Shown here piece after piece: positions 55,894 through 62,374 of a DNA stretch of 62,374 bases. The stretch is from an uncultured Granulosicoccaceae bacterium. GTDB taxonomy: Bacteria > Pseudomonadota > Gammaproteobacteria > Granulosicoccales > Granulosicoccaceae. Both the position numbers and the translations under genes were made by a program. A model generated the notes under the pieces. That model saw only the letters and a program-made list of their open reading frames with translations. It had not been told where the DNA came from and did no database searches. The stretch lies in the NCBI GenBank assembly GCA_937927895.1, contig CALGKA010000073.1, positions 1 to 62,374 on the forward strand, written 5' to 3'. The first letter of the stretch is position 1, and every line of letters begins with the position of its first letter.

Positions 55894-56070
55894 CAAAAGT
55901 CTTCTTGCTACTGTGTTGTCCCTTTTTTACTGGGAAGGGATGGCTGCGCCATTTTTTGAAATCATCTGGAATGGGGTCGCGCGGTATGCACATTCATGTG
56001 CACCGCGCTCAAAGCGCCGTCCCGGGCGCTTTGACCCCAAGGAAGCTATTTCAAAAAACAACAAAAAGCG
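55890..56070. repeat. Structured dispersed repeat, copy A
   Basis: About 180 bp shared with 61088-61273. The outer arms are TTTTTTGAAAT (55952-55962) and ATTTCAAAAAA (56048-56058). Inside, GGGGTC (55973-55978) pairs with GACCCC (56033-56038) and encloses two hairpins: GCGCGG..TGCACA/TGTGCA..CCGCGC, and TCAAAGCGCC (56009-56018) with GGCGCTTTGA (56025-56034). This makes a three-way-junction-like fold. No protein is encoded. It could be a REP/MITE-like element or an RNA. Confidence 0.75.
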
Positions 56071-56229
56071 CGTTTAACAGCCTTAACAGCTTTACTTAAC
56101 AGCTTTAAGAGTCATAACAGCAGTAATTGGTTAACCGACTCACTTTGAGAGTGTCGGTGCGTAGGCTTTGGGCTTTTGTCTTTGGGGGCTTGTTAGGTGG
56201 GCGGTGTTTTAGAAATAATTAGGGCAAAA

Positions 56230-56261
56230 AAAAACGTGCCGCATTGCTGCGCCACGTTTTT
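56230..56261 (-). terminator. Strong terminator downstream of the exported-protein gene
   Basis: AAAAACGTG (56230-56238) and CACGTTTTT (56253-56261) pair, with an inner CGCA/TGCG stem. On the minus strand a long T-run follows (A-run from 56226). It also has T residues on the plus strand, so it may be bidirectional. Confidence 0.75.
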
Positions 56262-56266
56262 AATTT

Positions 56267-56286
56267 ACTGATCAATGATGATCAGT
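56267..56286. repeat. Palindromic hairpin
   Basis: ACTGATCA (56267-56274) and TGATCAGT (56279-56286) are exact inverted repeats with loop ATGA. It lies between the terminator and the exported-protein stop and may add to termination or mRNA stability. Confidence 0.5.
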
Positions 56287-56319
56287 GAATCACTAGCGGT
56301 ATGAGCCGCTTGGTCTGCC

Positions 56320-56736
56320 CTAGCTTTCGCAGGTAGCGGTTAGCTCGAAGGGAATGTCAGTTGTTTCAGAGATTGCTTCGTCAAAGCTGCCTCGAATAAC
56401 CACTTGCTTGGCATCTACAGTGATCGACTCTTCCGGGTTGGATAGAGTAGAGGTATAGAAAGCGTGTGGTGAGCCTGCGCCGCCGACGTGCATTTCTACC
56501 CAGCCGCCGTTGCCGTCAGCTGAAATTTCGAATTTTTTGCCGTCTGGAAGTACACCAGAACCTGCATATAGATGGACTTCTTCGTAGAACTTGCCGATGT
56601 GGCAGTTATTGACTGCGAAGTGCGCCGGGTTGTTCTCGATTTTAATCGTCCCGATGTTTTTGATCTTGGCCGTGAAACCCACAGTACAAAGGCTCACGAT
56701 GAAAGCAGTTGTAGAGAAAATTAGTATTCGTTTCAT
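56320..56736 (-). CDS. Exported protein of unknown function
   Basis: A 138-residue protein I do not recognise. A signal peptide (RILIFSTTAFIVSLCTVGFT, residues about 3-22) leads to a mature domain of roughly 115 residues that looks beta-rich. Two cysteines (FAVNNCHIG and the C-terminal LTATCES) could form a disulfide. Glycine-rich stretches (DGNGGWVEMHVGGAGS) are notable. It is monocistronic, with a clear terminator and its own upstream region. The regular signal peptide, start codon and terminator support a real gene. Confidence 0.7.
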   Translation of the reverse strand: MKRILIFSTTAFIVSLCTVGFTAKIKNIGTIKIENNPAHFAVNNCHIGKFYEEVHLYAGSGVLPDGKKFEISADGNGGWVEMHVGGAGSPHAFYTSTLSNPEESITVDAKQVVIRGSFDEAISETTDIPFELTATCES

Positions 56737-57216
56737 GGGTGGTTCTCGCTAGTAGTTCCAGTGAAGCGCGGAGTGTTCGCTGCTTCAGTTCGTAAATGTT
56801 ATTACGTTGACATGCAAATGTCGAATTCACCTGACATAACAAATGTAACTTATTGAATTGAGTATAAAAACAGTGTTTTTGGAGTGGTCTTTTTTTGCCA
56901 AAAAGCCACTTAAACGATGAATACTTACCGCTGTGTAATCGTTTTACGCTGGTTTTATCGGGGAAAGGTGTATCGCAGGAACATTTATTAACGGTTTCAG
57001 CGGAACGGTTTCAATGGCCATTTTCCGGCGAAAAGCGCAACATCTAGTGTTATGTGTTGCCTACCACAACAAGCGTAACTCTTTGAAAGTGCCCTTGTCC
57101 AGCCTCATAAAGCCCTGAAAACACTGATCGTCGTAATGGCATAACATTTTGGAAAGGTTTCCGGATTTTGGGTTTTTTGGTCCAAATCTCCGATCATTTG
57201 TTCTGGTTTGTTGAAA
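56737..57216. other. Intergenic region upstream of erpA
   Basis: About 480 bp between the divergent exported-protein gene and the erpA promoter. No credible gene. It should contain the promoter of the exported-protein gene. AT-rich near 56840-56880. Confidence 0.4.
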
Positions 57217-57250
57217 ATACTTGATTGATTTTGTCAGGTAATGCTACATT
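57217..57250 (+). promoter_or_regulatory. IscR-type operator overlapping the erpA promoter
   Basis: Bases 57217-57241 match the E. coli type 1 IscR consensus at 22 of 25 positions by my count: ATACTTGATT at the left end and GTCAGGTA at the right. The site covers TTGATT (57221-57226), a -35 candidate 18 bp from TACATT (57245-57250). IscR with its 2Fe-2S cluster would therefore repress erpA, as in E. coli. Confidence 0.6.
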
Positions 57251-57285
57251 TTGGTACTAACCTAACCCCTTTGAGTATTATTAAG

Positions 57286-57657
57286 ATGACTGCAGAAGTT
57301 GAAATCACAGAAATGGACGGTGAATTTCCCGATCCCTTAGTGTTCACTGAGGCTGCGGCGCTTAAAGTGAAAGGCCTAATTGAAGAAGAAGGCAACCCTG
57401 AACTCAAACTTAGAGTGTTTATCTCTGGTGGTGGTTGTTCAGGTTTTCAGTACGGCTTTACCTTTGATGAAGAAACCAACGACGGTGATACAGAAGTAGA
57501 GAAAGAAGGCGTAAAGTTATTGATCGATCCTATGAGCTACCAATACCTACTGGGCGCAGAGATCGACTACACCGAAGGTTTGGAAGGCTCACAATTCGTG
57601 ATCAGAAATCCAAACGCTACCACTACTTGCGGTTGTGGTTCGTCGTTCTCCGTTTAA
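57286..57657 (+). CDS. erpA: Iron-sulfur cluster insertion protein ErpA
   Basis: A-type iron-sulfur carrier of 123 residues. The three cluster cysteines are in [12 protein letters not shown] and [20 protein letters not shown]-type start ([19 protein letters not shown]) and the FVIRNPNA stretch are typical. ATG 57286 is preferred; an in-frame ATG at 57241 would lie upstream of the predicted transcript start. It delivers clusters to apo-enzymes, including the isoprenoid pathway. It is convergent with anmK, as in Pseudomonas. Confidence 0.95.
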   Translation: MTAEVEITEMDGEFPDPLVFTEAAALKVKGLIEEEGNPELKLRVFISGGGCSGFQYGFTFDEETNDGDTEVEKEGVKLLIDPMSYQYLLGAEIDYTEGLEGSQFVIRNPNATTTCGCGSSFSV

Positions 57658-57687
57658 CAGGCTCGTTAAGCTAGTTAATTTACGCCA

Positions 57688-58848
57688 TCACACCTGACTG
57701 CGCCCACTGTAACGACCGCCTAGTACCACGGGTCGGCTAGCCCCGGTCACCGAGGGTAAATTACCCGGCAGTTGGCGTATATTTCGGTAAGCCAGCCAGG
57801 CAAACCCCATGGCTTCAGCAAAGTCACTATCAAGCCCGTGTACGTCGGTAGTTAAGATGGCGTGTTGTGGCAGCCGTGTGGCTAGTCGCTCTAATAAGTA
57901 GCGGTTGTGTGCGCCGCCACCACACACTAATACCTCAATATTGTTATCACTGGGTAGTTTTCCAGTCTTGCTGTTCAGTATTTGCTGCGTGCACGCATTG
58001 ATTGAATCGGCAACGGTTACAGCGGTTAACTCCGCCAGTGTGGTTTGAACAATGTTGGCATCAATATTCGTTGGCAGTTGTTTTTCCAGCCACGGGAGGT
58101 TGAAGTAATCAGCGCCTGTGGATTTGGGTGGCGTTTGACTGAAGAATTCATCAGTTAATAAAGTCGCTAATAAGTCTTCGTTAACGGTTGATGCCCGCGC
58201 CCAATTGCCGTTTGCATCGTACGCCTTGCCTTGTGTTTTATTAATCCATGCATCTAGCAGTGTATTGGCGGGGCCTGTATCAAAGCCTATAACCGGGCCG
58301 GCACCCAATACGGTGATATTGGCAATACCTCCAAGGTTAAGAATAAAACGCGGTTGTTTATTCCCTAACATGGCGCTATGAAAAGCCGGCATAAGCGGTG
58401 CACCTTGGCCACCAACCGCAAGATCAGCGCGTCTAAAATCACCAATGGTATCTATACCTGTGCGTGTGGCGATCAAGCTGTTATCGCCAATTTGCATGGT
58501 GGTCGCAGGGTGAGTGTCTGGGCTATGAAAAATGGTTTGCCCGTGTGAGCCAATGGCTATTACTTGTGCAGCGTCTACCTGGCTCTTAGTTAGAAGCCGG
58601 GTTGTTGCCTCTATAAAGCGCAGTGATACAAGGTGATCAAGTTCAGCAAGATCCGCAAGGGTTGATGTTGCATTGGAATTAAGCTCTAGCAAGCGGGTGC
58701 GTAAAGTAGAGGGGTAATCGCACGATGCAGTGGCTATTAGCTGCATCGAGTTTTCGGAAAGCTCAACCAACGCAGCGTCAACACCGTCAACGCTCGTGCC
58801 GGACATTAGTCCGACATACAATCCTTCATAGGACTTTAGAGGCGACAA
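57688..58848 (-). CDS. anmK: Anhydro-N-acetylmuramic acid kinase
   Basis: Peptidoglycan-recycling kinase that opens and phosphorylates 1,6-anhydroMurNAc, 386 residues. Seen: GLMSGTSVDGVDAALVEL, GSHGQTIFHSPDTHP, IGDFRRADLAVGGQGAPLMP, FILNLGGIANITVL and VCGGGAHNRYLLERL. The start appears to be TTG at 58846-58848; no ATG lies before the conserved core. The M23 peptidase gene is 39 bp upstream, on the same strand, so cell-wall recycling and cutting are co-transcribed. Confidence 0.94.
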   Translation of the reverse strand: MSPLKSYEGLYVGLMSGTSVDGVDAALVELSENSMQLIATASCDYPSTLRTRLLELNSNATSTLADLAELDHLVSLRFIEATTRLLTKSQVDAAQVIAIGSHGQTIFHSPDTHPATTMQIGDNSLIATRTGIDTIGDFRRADLAVGGQGAPLMPAFHSAMLGNKQPRFILNLGGIANITVLGAGPVIGFDTGPANTLLDAWINKTQGKAYDANGNWARASTVNEDLLATLLTDEFFSQTPPKSTGADYFNLPWLEKQLPTNIDANIVQTTLAELTAVTVADSINACTQQILNSKTGKLPSDNNIEVLVCGGGAHNRYLLERLATRLPQHAILTTDVHGLDSDFAEAMGFAWLAYRNIRQLPGNLPSVTGASRPVVLGGRYSGRSQV

Positions 58849-58887
58849 TATTAAGCGGCAACTATAAGGTGGGCTGCCCGCTGTAAT

Positions 58888-60525
58888 TTATCGCATTGCG
58901 AGGGTTTCATTATCCTGTCGCAAGGCCGCTAGTTGCGAAACCAATGGTTGAATGTTTTCTTTAAAAGCAAGCAACTCGTTTTTCTCAAGCGGGCTTGAGC
59001 CCGGTAGCTTCACTTTTTGTGGATCACGGTGAATACCGTCAACGCGGAATTCATAATGTAGGTGTGGGCCGGTGGCCAGGCCAGACTTGCCTACGTAACC
59101 AATGATTTGCCCTTGCGATACTCTAGAGCCTTTTTTCATATTCTTAGGAAAGCGGCTTAGGTGTGCATACAAAGTGGTGTAGCGATCACCGTGTTGGATT
59201 TCTACTGTGTTGCCATAGCCACCACGTACACCCATAAATACTACACGGCCATCACCGGCTGAACTAATAGGGGTGCCTGTGGGTGCACCGTAATCAACAC
59301 CTTTGTGTGCTCTGATAGTGTGGCGAATAGGGTGCTTGCGCTTAAGGTTAAAGCGTGAAGTTATACGTGCCTTAATTGGATTGCGTAAAAACTGCTTCTT
59401 TAAACTTTGTCCGTCTGCATCAAAGTAGGTGCGTTTACCGTTGCGCACGTGTCGGTAAGCACTATGCGTTGAATCACTTGCTTTGTACTCTGCGGCAAGT
59501 ATGTTGCCGTTCTTAACGCGTTTACCGTTTTTACTGAAAGATTCGTAAAGCACAGTGACTACATCACCGGCGCGTACTTCACGGTTGAAATCTACTGTCC
59601 ATTGAAAAATTGAGTACAGCTCCATAATCATAGATTCAGATAAGCCTGCAGCGGCCCCATCTACAAACAATGATGAGTCAAGCTTAAGGTCAGCGACTTG
59701 AATGGATTTTTCCAGTGCCTGTACATCTAGGGCAGATTTAAAAAGGTTGTCAGCTGCGCGAGTGATTTTTAGGGTTTTCTCAAGATCAATCTGGCGTGTG
59801 ATGCCGGTAAGGCGATGGCTGCCATCAAAGCTTAGTTCGAGTTCATCACCAGGCTTTAAGTTTGAAAGGTATTGCTCAACGTGCGGCATGTTCACTAAGT
59901 TGGCGGTTTCATTGCCAGAGAGTCCGTGTTTGCCCAGCACTGCAAACAAGCTATCGCCCTTTTGAATCTTAACCAAAATCTGCGAGGGTTCCTGACTGTA
60001 GTCGTTAGCAAGTTCCGCATTGGCAGCGGTCAATGGCGCGCGGTTCATGAAAGCCGCAACCGGAACATCTGCCGGATCTATAAGTGAATCAATCTCAGGG
60101 ACTTCAACAAACGGCACATCAGCCAAGTGACTAGTGGCAGTAATTGCGCTGTTCGGGTTAAACACGAATTCTGTTAGTGGTTCTGCTTCTGGCTCTGGCG
60201 TTTCGATGGTTTCTGTTAGTGCATTTAGCGGGTTGCTAATCAGAAATTGAGATGCCAGGTTCACAGGCTGGATTGCAGTTGGCGCTGCGCCGGAAAATAC
60301 CTTATCAATCGTGATGCCACCAATCGCGACAAAAGCACACAGTGCCAGGCCTTTGCGAATACGACCATTTCCAGATTCCGAATCGTTATCTGTGTCGGAG
60401 ATAGTAGTGTCACCGCGACTAGAAAGCATACGCTTGCTGGTTGTTTTGGTTTTTACGGTCTGACTCGACGTGTTTTTGTAGTCGACCAGCACTTGCATGC
60501 CAGCACTTTTATTCTGATGCGCCAA
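58888..60525 (-). CDS. M23 peptidase, MepM-type murein hydrolase
   Basis: A 545-residue cell-wall endopeptidase. The start is TTG 60525 (an ATG at 60498 is possible). A membrane segment (GLALCAFVAIGGITIDKVF, about residues 60-78) leads to a LysM-like/OapA region (ILVKIQKGDSLFAVLGKHGL), a central domain and the catalytic M23 domain. Zinc ligands are HKGVDYGAPTG (H and D) and GPHLHYEFRV. A short Q-loop segment follows. Located before anmK as in Pseudomonas, where tyrS would come next; here it is missing. Confidence 0.92.
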   Translation of the reverse strand: MAHQNKSAGMQVLVDYKNTSSQTVKTKTTSKRMLSSRGDTTISDTDNDSESGNGRIRKGLALCAFVAIGGITIDKVFSGAAPTAIQPVNLASQFLISNPLNALTETIETPEPEAEPLTEFVFNPNSAITATSHLADVPFVEVPEIDSLIDPADVPVAAFMNRAPLTAANAELANDYSQEPSQILVKIQKGDSLFAVLGKHGLSGNETANLVNMPHVEQYLSNLKPGDELELSFDGSHRLTGITRQIDLEKTLKITRAADNLFKSALDVQALEKSIQVADLKLDSSLFVDGAAAGLSESMIMELYSIFQWTVDFNREVRAGDVVTVLYESFSKNGKRVKNGNILAAEYKASDSTHSAYRHVRNGKRTYFDADGQSLKKQFLRNPIKARITSRFNLKRKHPIRHTIRAHKGVDYGAPTGTPISSAGDGRVVFMGVRGGYGNTVEIQHGDRYTTLYAHLSRFPKNMKKGSRVSQGQIIGYVGKSGLATGPHLHYEFRVDGIHRDPQKVKLPGSSPLEKNELLAFKENIQPLVSQLAALRQDNETLAMR

Positions 60526-61910
60526 GAGATCTTCTCTAATAAATTCAATCCACTTAGCATAAGTTCTTAACTTGAATTGGTCAATTCGAGCGCTTTTGTC
60601 GAAATATCGTTTATATTTATATATATCAATGACTTAATCGGATAAGTGCGTGGTTTCCTATCCTTACTGAATACGTTAAATAACCGAAAGTAAATGGACC
60701 GAAACGAAAGTGTTAGAGCAGGTAGGTGGTGCATGAGCTGGGCCGCTGGTGTGACTGGGGCTATAGCGATCAGTTATAGATCGCGAGCGTTGTGCCACTG
60801 GAGGTGTTGTTTTGACTTTGGTCTGTGTGGGTGGCTTGCGATTTAAGTGTGCCAGCGCGGCTGTTGTTTTGACTTGTTCCTGTGGACTGGCTATGAGTGT
60901 TGCATGCGTTGTCGGCGGCCTTCATTTGGAAAGACACAAACAGAAGAGGCTGGACAAGAACACTCGGGCACACGCGCCGAACAGTGCTCCGCTTTAAATT
61001 CGACGAGTGCAAACTATAAAAGTAGAGCGCTCTCGAGGTTATGAATTGAGCGAATATTTGTGGCGGGTTAGGTTCTTGCCCAGCGTATAGGCAAAAAGTC
61101 CTCTTGCTACTTGGTTAACACCTATTTAACTGGAAAGAGGTGGCTGCGCTGTTTTTTGAAATCCTACGCCAAAGGGTCGTGCGATATTCACACCCATGTG
61201 CACCGCGCTCAAAGCGCCGTCCCTGGAGCTTTGAGCCCGAGCAGCAGGATTTCAAAAAACAACAAAAGCAGCGGGTAACTGCATTCACTTCGTGAGTGTA
61301 GGCACTCTGCGTCGACTTTCTGGGGTGGAGGAGTGGAACGTTATCTTGCAGCACGGGCCGCTGCTTACGTGAATCTAAGTGTAATAAGTAGTGCCTGCTA
61401 TAGAGATATCCAACAAGGCATTGTTGAACATACTGTGATCTATATAAGTAGGTATCTATATGTGAGCCTTACTAATTAATTAGAGTGTCTGGAACATTGC
61501 TGGTAATAATGCCTATAAATTAGTCGGGCATTTGTTACTTGTATAAGTACAAGCACGTTTGCCAGACAAATTGGTAAGTGCCCGTGTATCTGGTGAGTGG
61601 TCGAATATCATCAAGCAAATCCCGCATTAGCCAGGCAAGATCGAAAATAGTTCCGGTCTGACGAGAGTTTTTAAAGGCAATGCTTCTTGTTAACCTGCAA
61701 TTTCCTTTTCAATGCATTAGATATAACAGGCACAAATACTAATAAACGCAGGCATTTTCCAATGGAATTCCATGCCCGTTAAGCTTTTTTTAAATTAATA
61801 AACATCAGTGTTATCGGTGTTTATAAGGCTAAGCCCTTGTAAAGTAATGTATTGCCACTACCATCTCTGAGCGGCGAGGTTTTAAGTGCAAAACGAAAGT
61901 GAAAAAAGAG
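60526..61910. other. Gene-free region between M23 peptidase and rRNA operon
   Basis: About 1.4 kb with no credible gene. In Pseudomonas aeruginosa tyrS lies here; no synthetase motif is visible in any frame. It holds a loose 60-bp-scale repeat around TTGTTTTGACTT (60808 and 60865), the dispersed repeat copy B and an AT-rich stretch. Two overlapping short open frames near 60770-61044 have low-complexity translations. Confidence 0.5.
61088..61273. repeat. Structured dispersed repeat, copy B
   Basis: Related to 55890-56070 in the same orientation. The outer arms GTTTTTTGAAATCCT (61151-61165) and AGGATTTCAAAAAAC (61246-61260) are exact 15-base inverted repeats, longer than in copy A. The second inner hairpin, GCTCAAAGC-G-CC (61207-61218) with GG-A-GCTTTGAGC, is kept although several bases differ from copy A. 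The first inner hairpin is weaker. No coding content. Confidence 0.75.
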
Positions 61911-61939
61911 TTGGACATCCAGCAATTCACGTGTAGAAT
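61911..61939 (+). promoter_or_regulatory. Upstream rRNA promoter
   Basis: TTGGAC (61911-61916) and TAGAAT (61934-61939) with 17-bp spacing. The AT-rich sequence just upstream is suitable as an UP element. Confidence 0.6.
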
Positions 61940-61995
61940 TCTCGCTCCCGCTGCCAACCACGCAGTTAACTTTGAAAAATAAGTTACAGCAAGTG

Positions 61996-62024
61996 TTGAC
62001 GGCGGAATTTAGCTACTCTATAAT
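61996..62024 (+). promoter_or_regulatory. Main rRNA promoter
   Basis: TTGACG (61996-62001) and a consensus TATAAT (62019-62024) with exactly 17-bp spacing, about 215 bp before the 16S start. Confidence 0.8.
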
Positions 62025-62034
62025 GGAGAGCTTG

Positions 62035-62053
62035 CTTGGCAAAACATGCCAAG
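62035..62053 (+). other. Hairpin in the rRNA leader
   Basis: CTTGGCA (62035-62041) and TGCCAAG (62047-62053) with loop AAACA. It lies just after the predicted transcript start of the rRNA operon. Confidence 0.5.
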
Positions 62054-62242
62054 GCTCTGAAAGAGCAACGTTCATTTAAAATTTGGTCTAAGTAACTTGT
62101 GCGGATGCTTTCATGATGATGTTGCGCTTAGCAATTAAATCGATGAAACATCCAAGCGAATAGTAATTCAAACGTTAGTTAGTTTTATGAAAAGCTTTGG
62201 ACAATCATCTTCGTTATATGAATCTTCGGATTCACCTTTATT

Positions 62243-62374
62243 AAACTGAAGAGTTTGATCCTGGCTCAGATTGAACGCTGGCGGCATGCTTAAGACATGC
62301 AAGTCGAACGGTAACGATAACTAGCTTGCTAGTTAGGCGACGAGTGGCGGACGGGTGAGTAATACTTAGGAATC
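62243..62374 (+). rRNA. rrs: 16S ribosomal RNA, 5' end
   Basis: Starts with the conserved AAACTGAAGAGTTTGATCC, followed by TGGCTCAG, GAACGCTGGCGGCATGCTTA, CATGCAAGTCGAACGG and GGCGGACGGGTGAGTAA. Only 132 bases are inside the window; helix 6 (CGATAACTAGCTTGCTAGTT) is short. Confidence 0.97.

Noticed and set aside
55784-56099. Short open frames across the repeat island
   Set aside because: They run through the structured repeats, so the openness follows from the repeat composition.
56267-56286. Palindrome considered as a second operator
   Set aside because: Its position after the stop codon, next to a strong terminator, makes a 3'-end hairpin more likely than an operator.
60770-61044. Overlapping short open frames on both strands before the rRNA operon
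   Set aside because: The translations are low-complexity and repeat-derived, have no ribosome site and no conserved motif; the DNA is better explained by degenerate repeats.
55689-62242. CRISPR array or insertion sequence around the repeats
   Set aside because: Only two widely spaced copies with internal pairing, no regular spacers, no transposase frame and no target-site duplications visible.

Overview
The window reads as chromosomal DNA of a gammaproteobacterium, probably a marine or Pseudomonas/Chromatiales-type lineage. The evidence is the start of a 16S rRNA gene at the right end, type IV pilus and type II secretion genes, and several gene orders familiar from Pseudomonas: AsmA-mutY-yggX-tRNA-Phe; metW-metX-yggT-proC-yggS-pilT-pilU-pyrC'-pyrB-pyrR-ruvX-yqgE-gshB-Chp; and erpA-anmK-M23 peptidase-rRNA. 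The species cannot be fixed from this sequence. A Granulosicoccus-like organism is possible but is a guess. I see no phage, insertion sequence, CRISPR array or defence island.

Layout. 1-9.4 kb is a glycerol regulon: glpK (partial, minus), the DeoR-type repressor glpR, the ABC importer glpS-glpT-glpP-glpQ-glpU-glpV and glpD. Glycerol taken up by the importer is phosphorylated by GlpK and oxidised by GlpD. 9.5-12.2 kb holds a DegQ-type protease and molybdopterin genes (moaE, moaD; divergent moaC). 12.5-16.7 kb is AsmA-like, mutY, yggX and tRNA-Phe. 16.8-20.9 kb holds a DUF3581 gene, a MepK-type hydrolase, a ProQ/FinO-domain gene, an orphan TOPRIM gene and an enolase-superfamily enzyme. 21.0-23.4 kb is a copper module: a CcoA-type copper importer, a PCuAC chaperone and a SCO protein. 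23.5-27.4 kb holds a calcium-repeat lipoprotein, a cold-shock protein, a secreted trypsin-like protease and a von Willebrand A lipoprotein. 27.7-34.8 kb is gspC-D-E-F of a type II secretion system without pseudopilin genes; GspD has a tail of about 320 residues. 35.1-41.3 kb runs from an HU-like protein with a lysine-rich tail through metW, metX, yggT, proC and tal to yggS. 41.6-43.8 kb is pilT-pilU. 43.9-48.9 kb is the pyrimidine block (inactive-type PyrC', PyrB, PyrR) with ruvX, yqgE and gshB. 49.3-55.7 kb is a PilI/PilJ/ChpA-like chemosensory cluster. 55.7-56.3 kb is repeat-rich. 56.3-60.5 kb holds an exported unknown protein, erpA, anmK and an M23 peptidase. 60.5-62.2 kb is gene-free up to rRNA promoters and the 16S start.

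Most notable signals. The Chp-like cluster keeps the expected position beside gshB but has no pilG, pilH, pilK or chpB. Its receptor has a degenerate signalling tip, and its CheA-like protein has lost the ATPase N-box asparagine and has no receiver domain, so it looks like a rewired or non-kinase signalling complex. A structured repeat of about 180 bp occurs at 55.9 and 61.1 kb. The copper transporter matches the CcoA metal motifs with exact spacing. A strong IscR-type site overlaps the predicted erpA promoter. The glycerol importer ATPases show complementary degeneration of their ATP sites. An isolated GyrB/ParE-type TOPRIM module stands alone.
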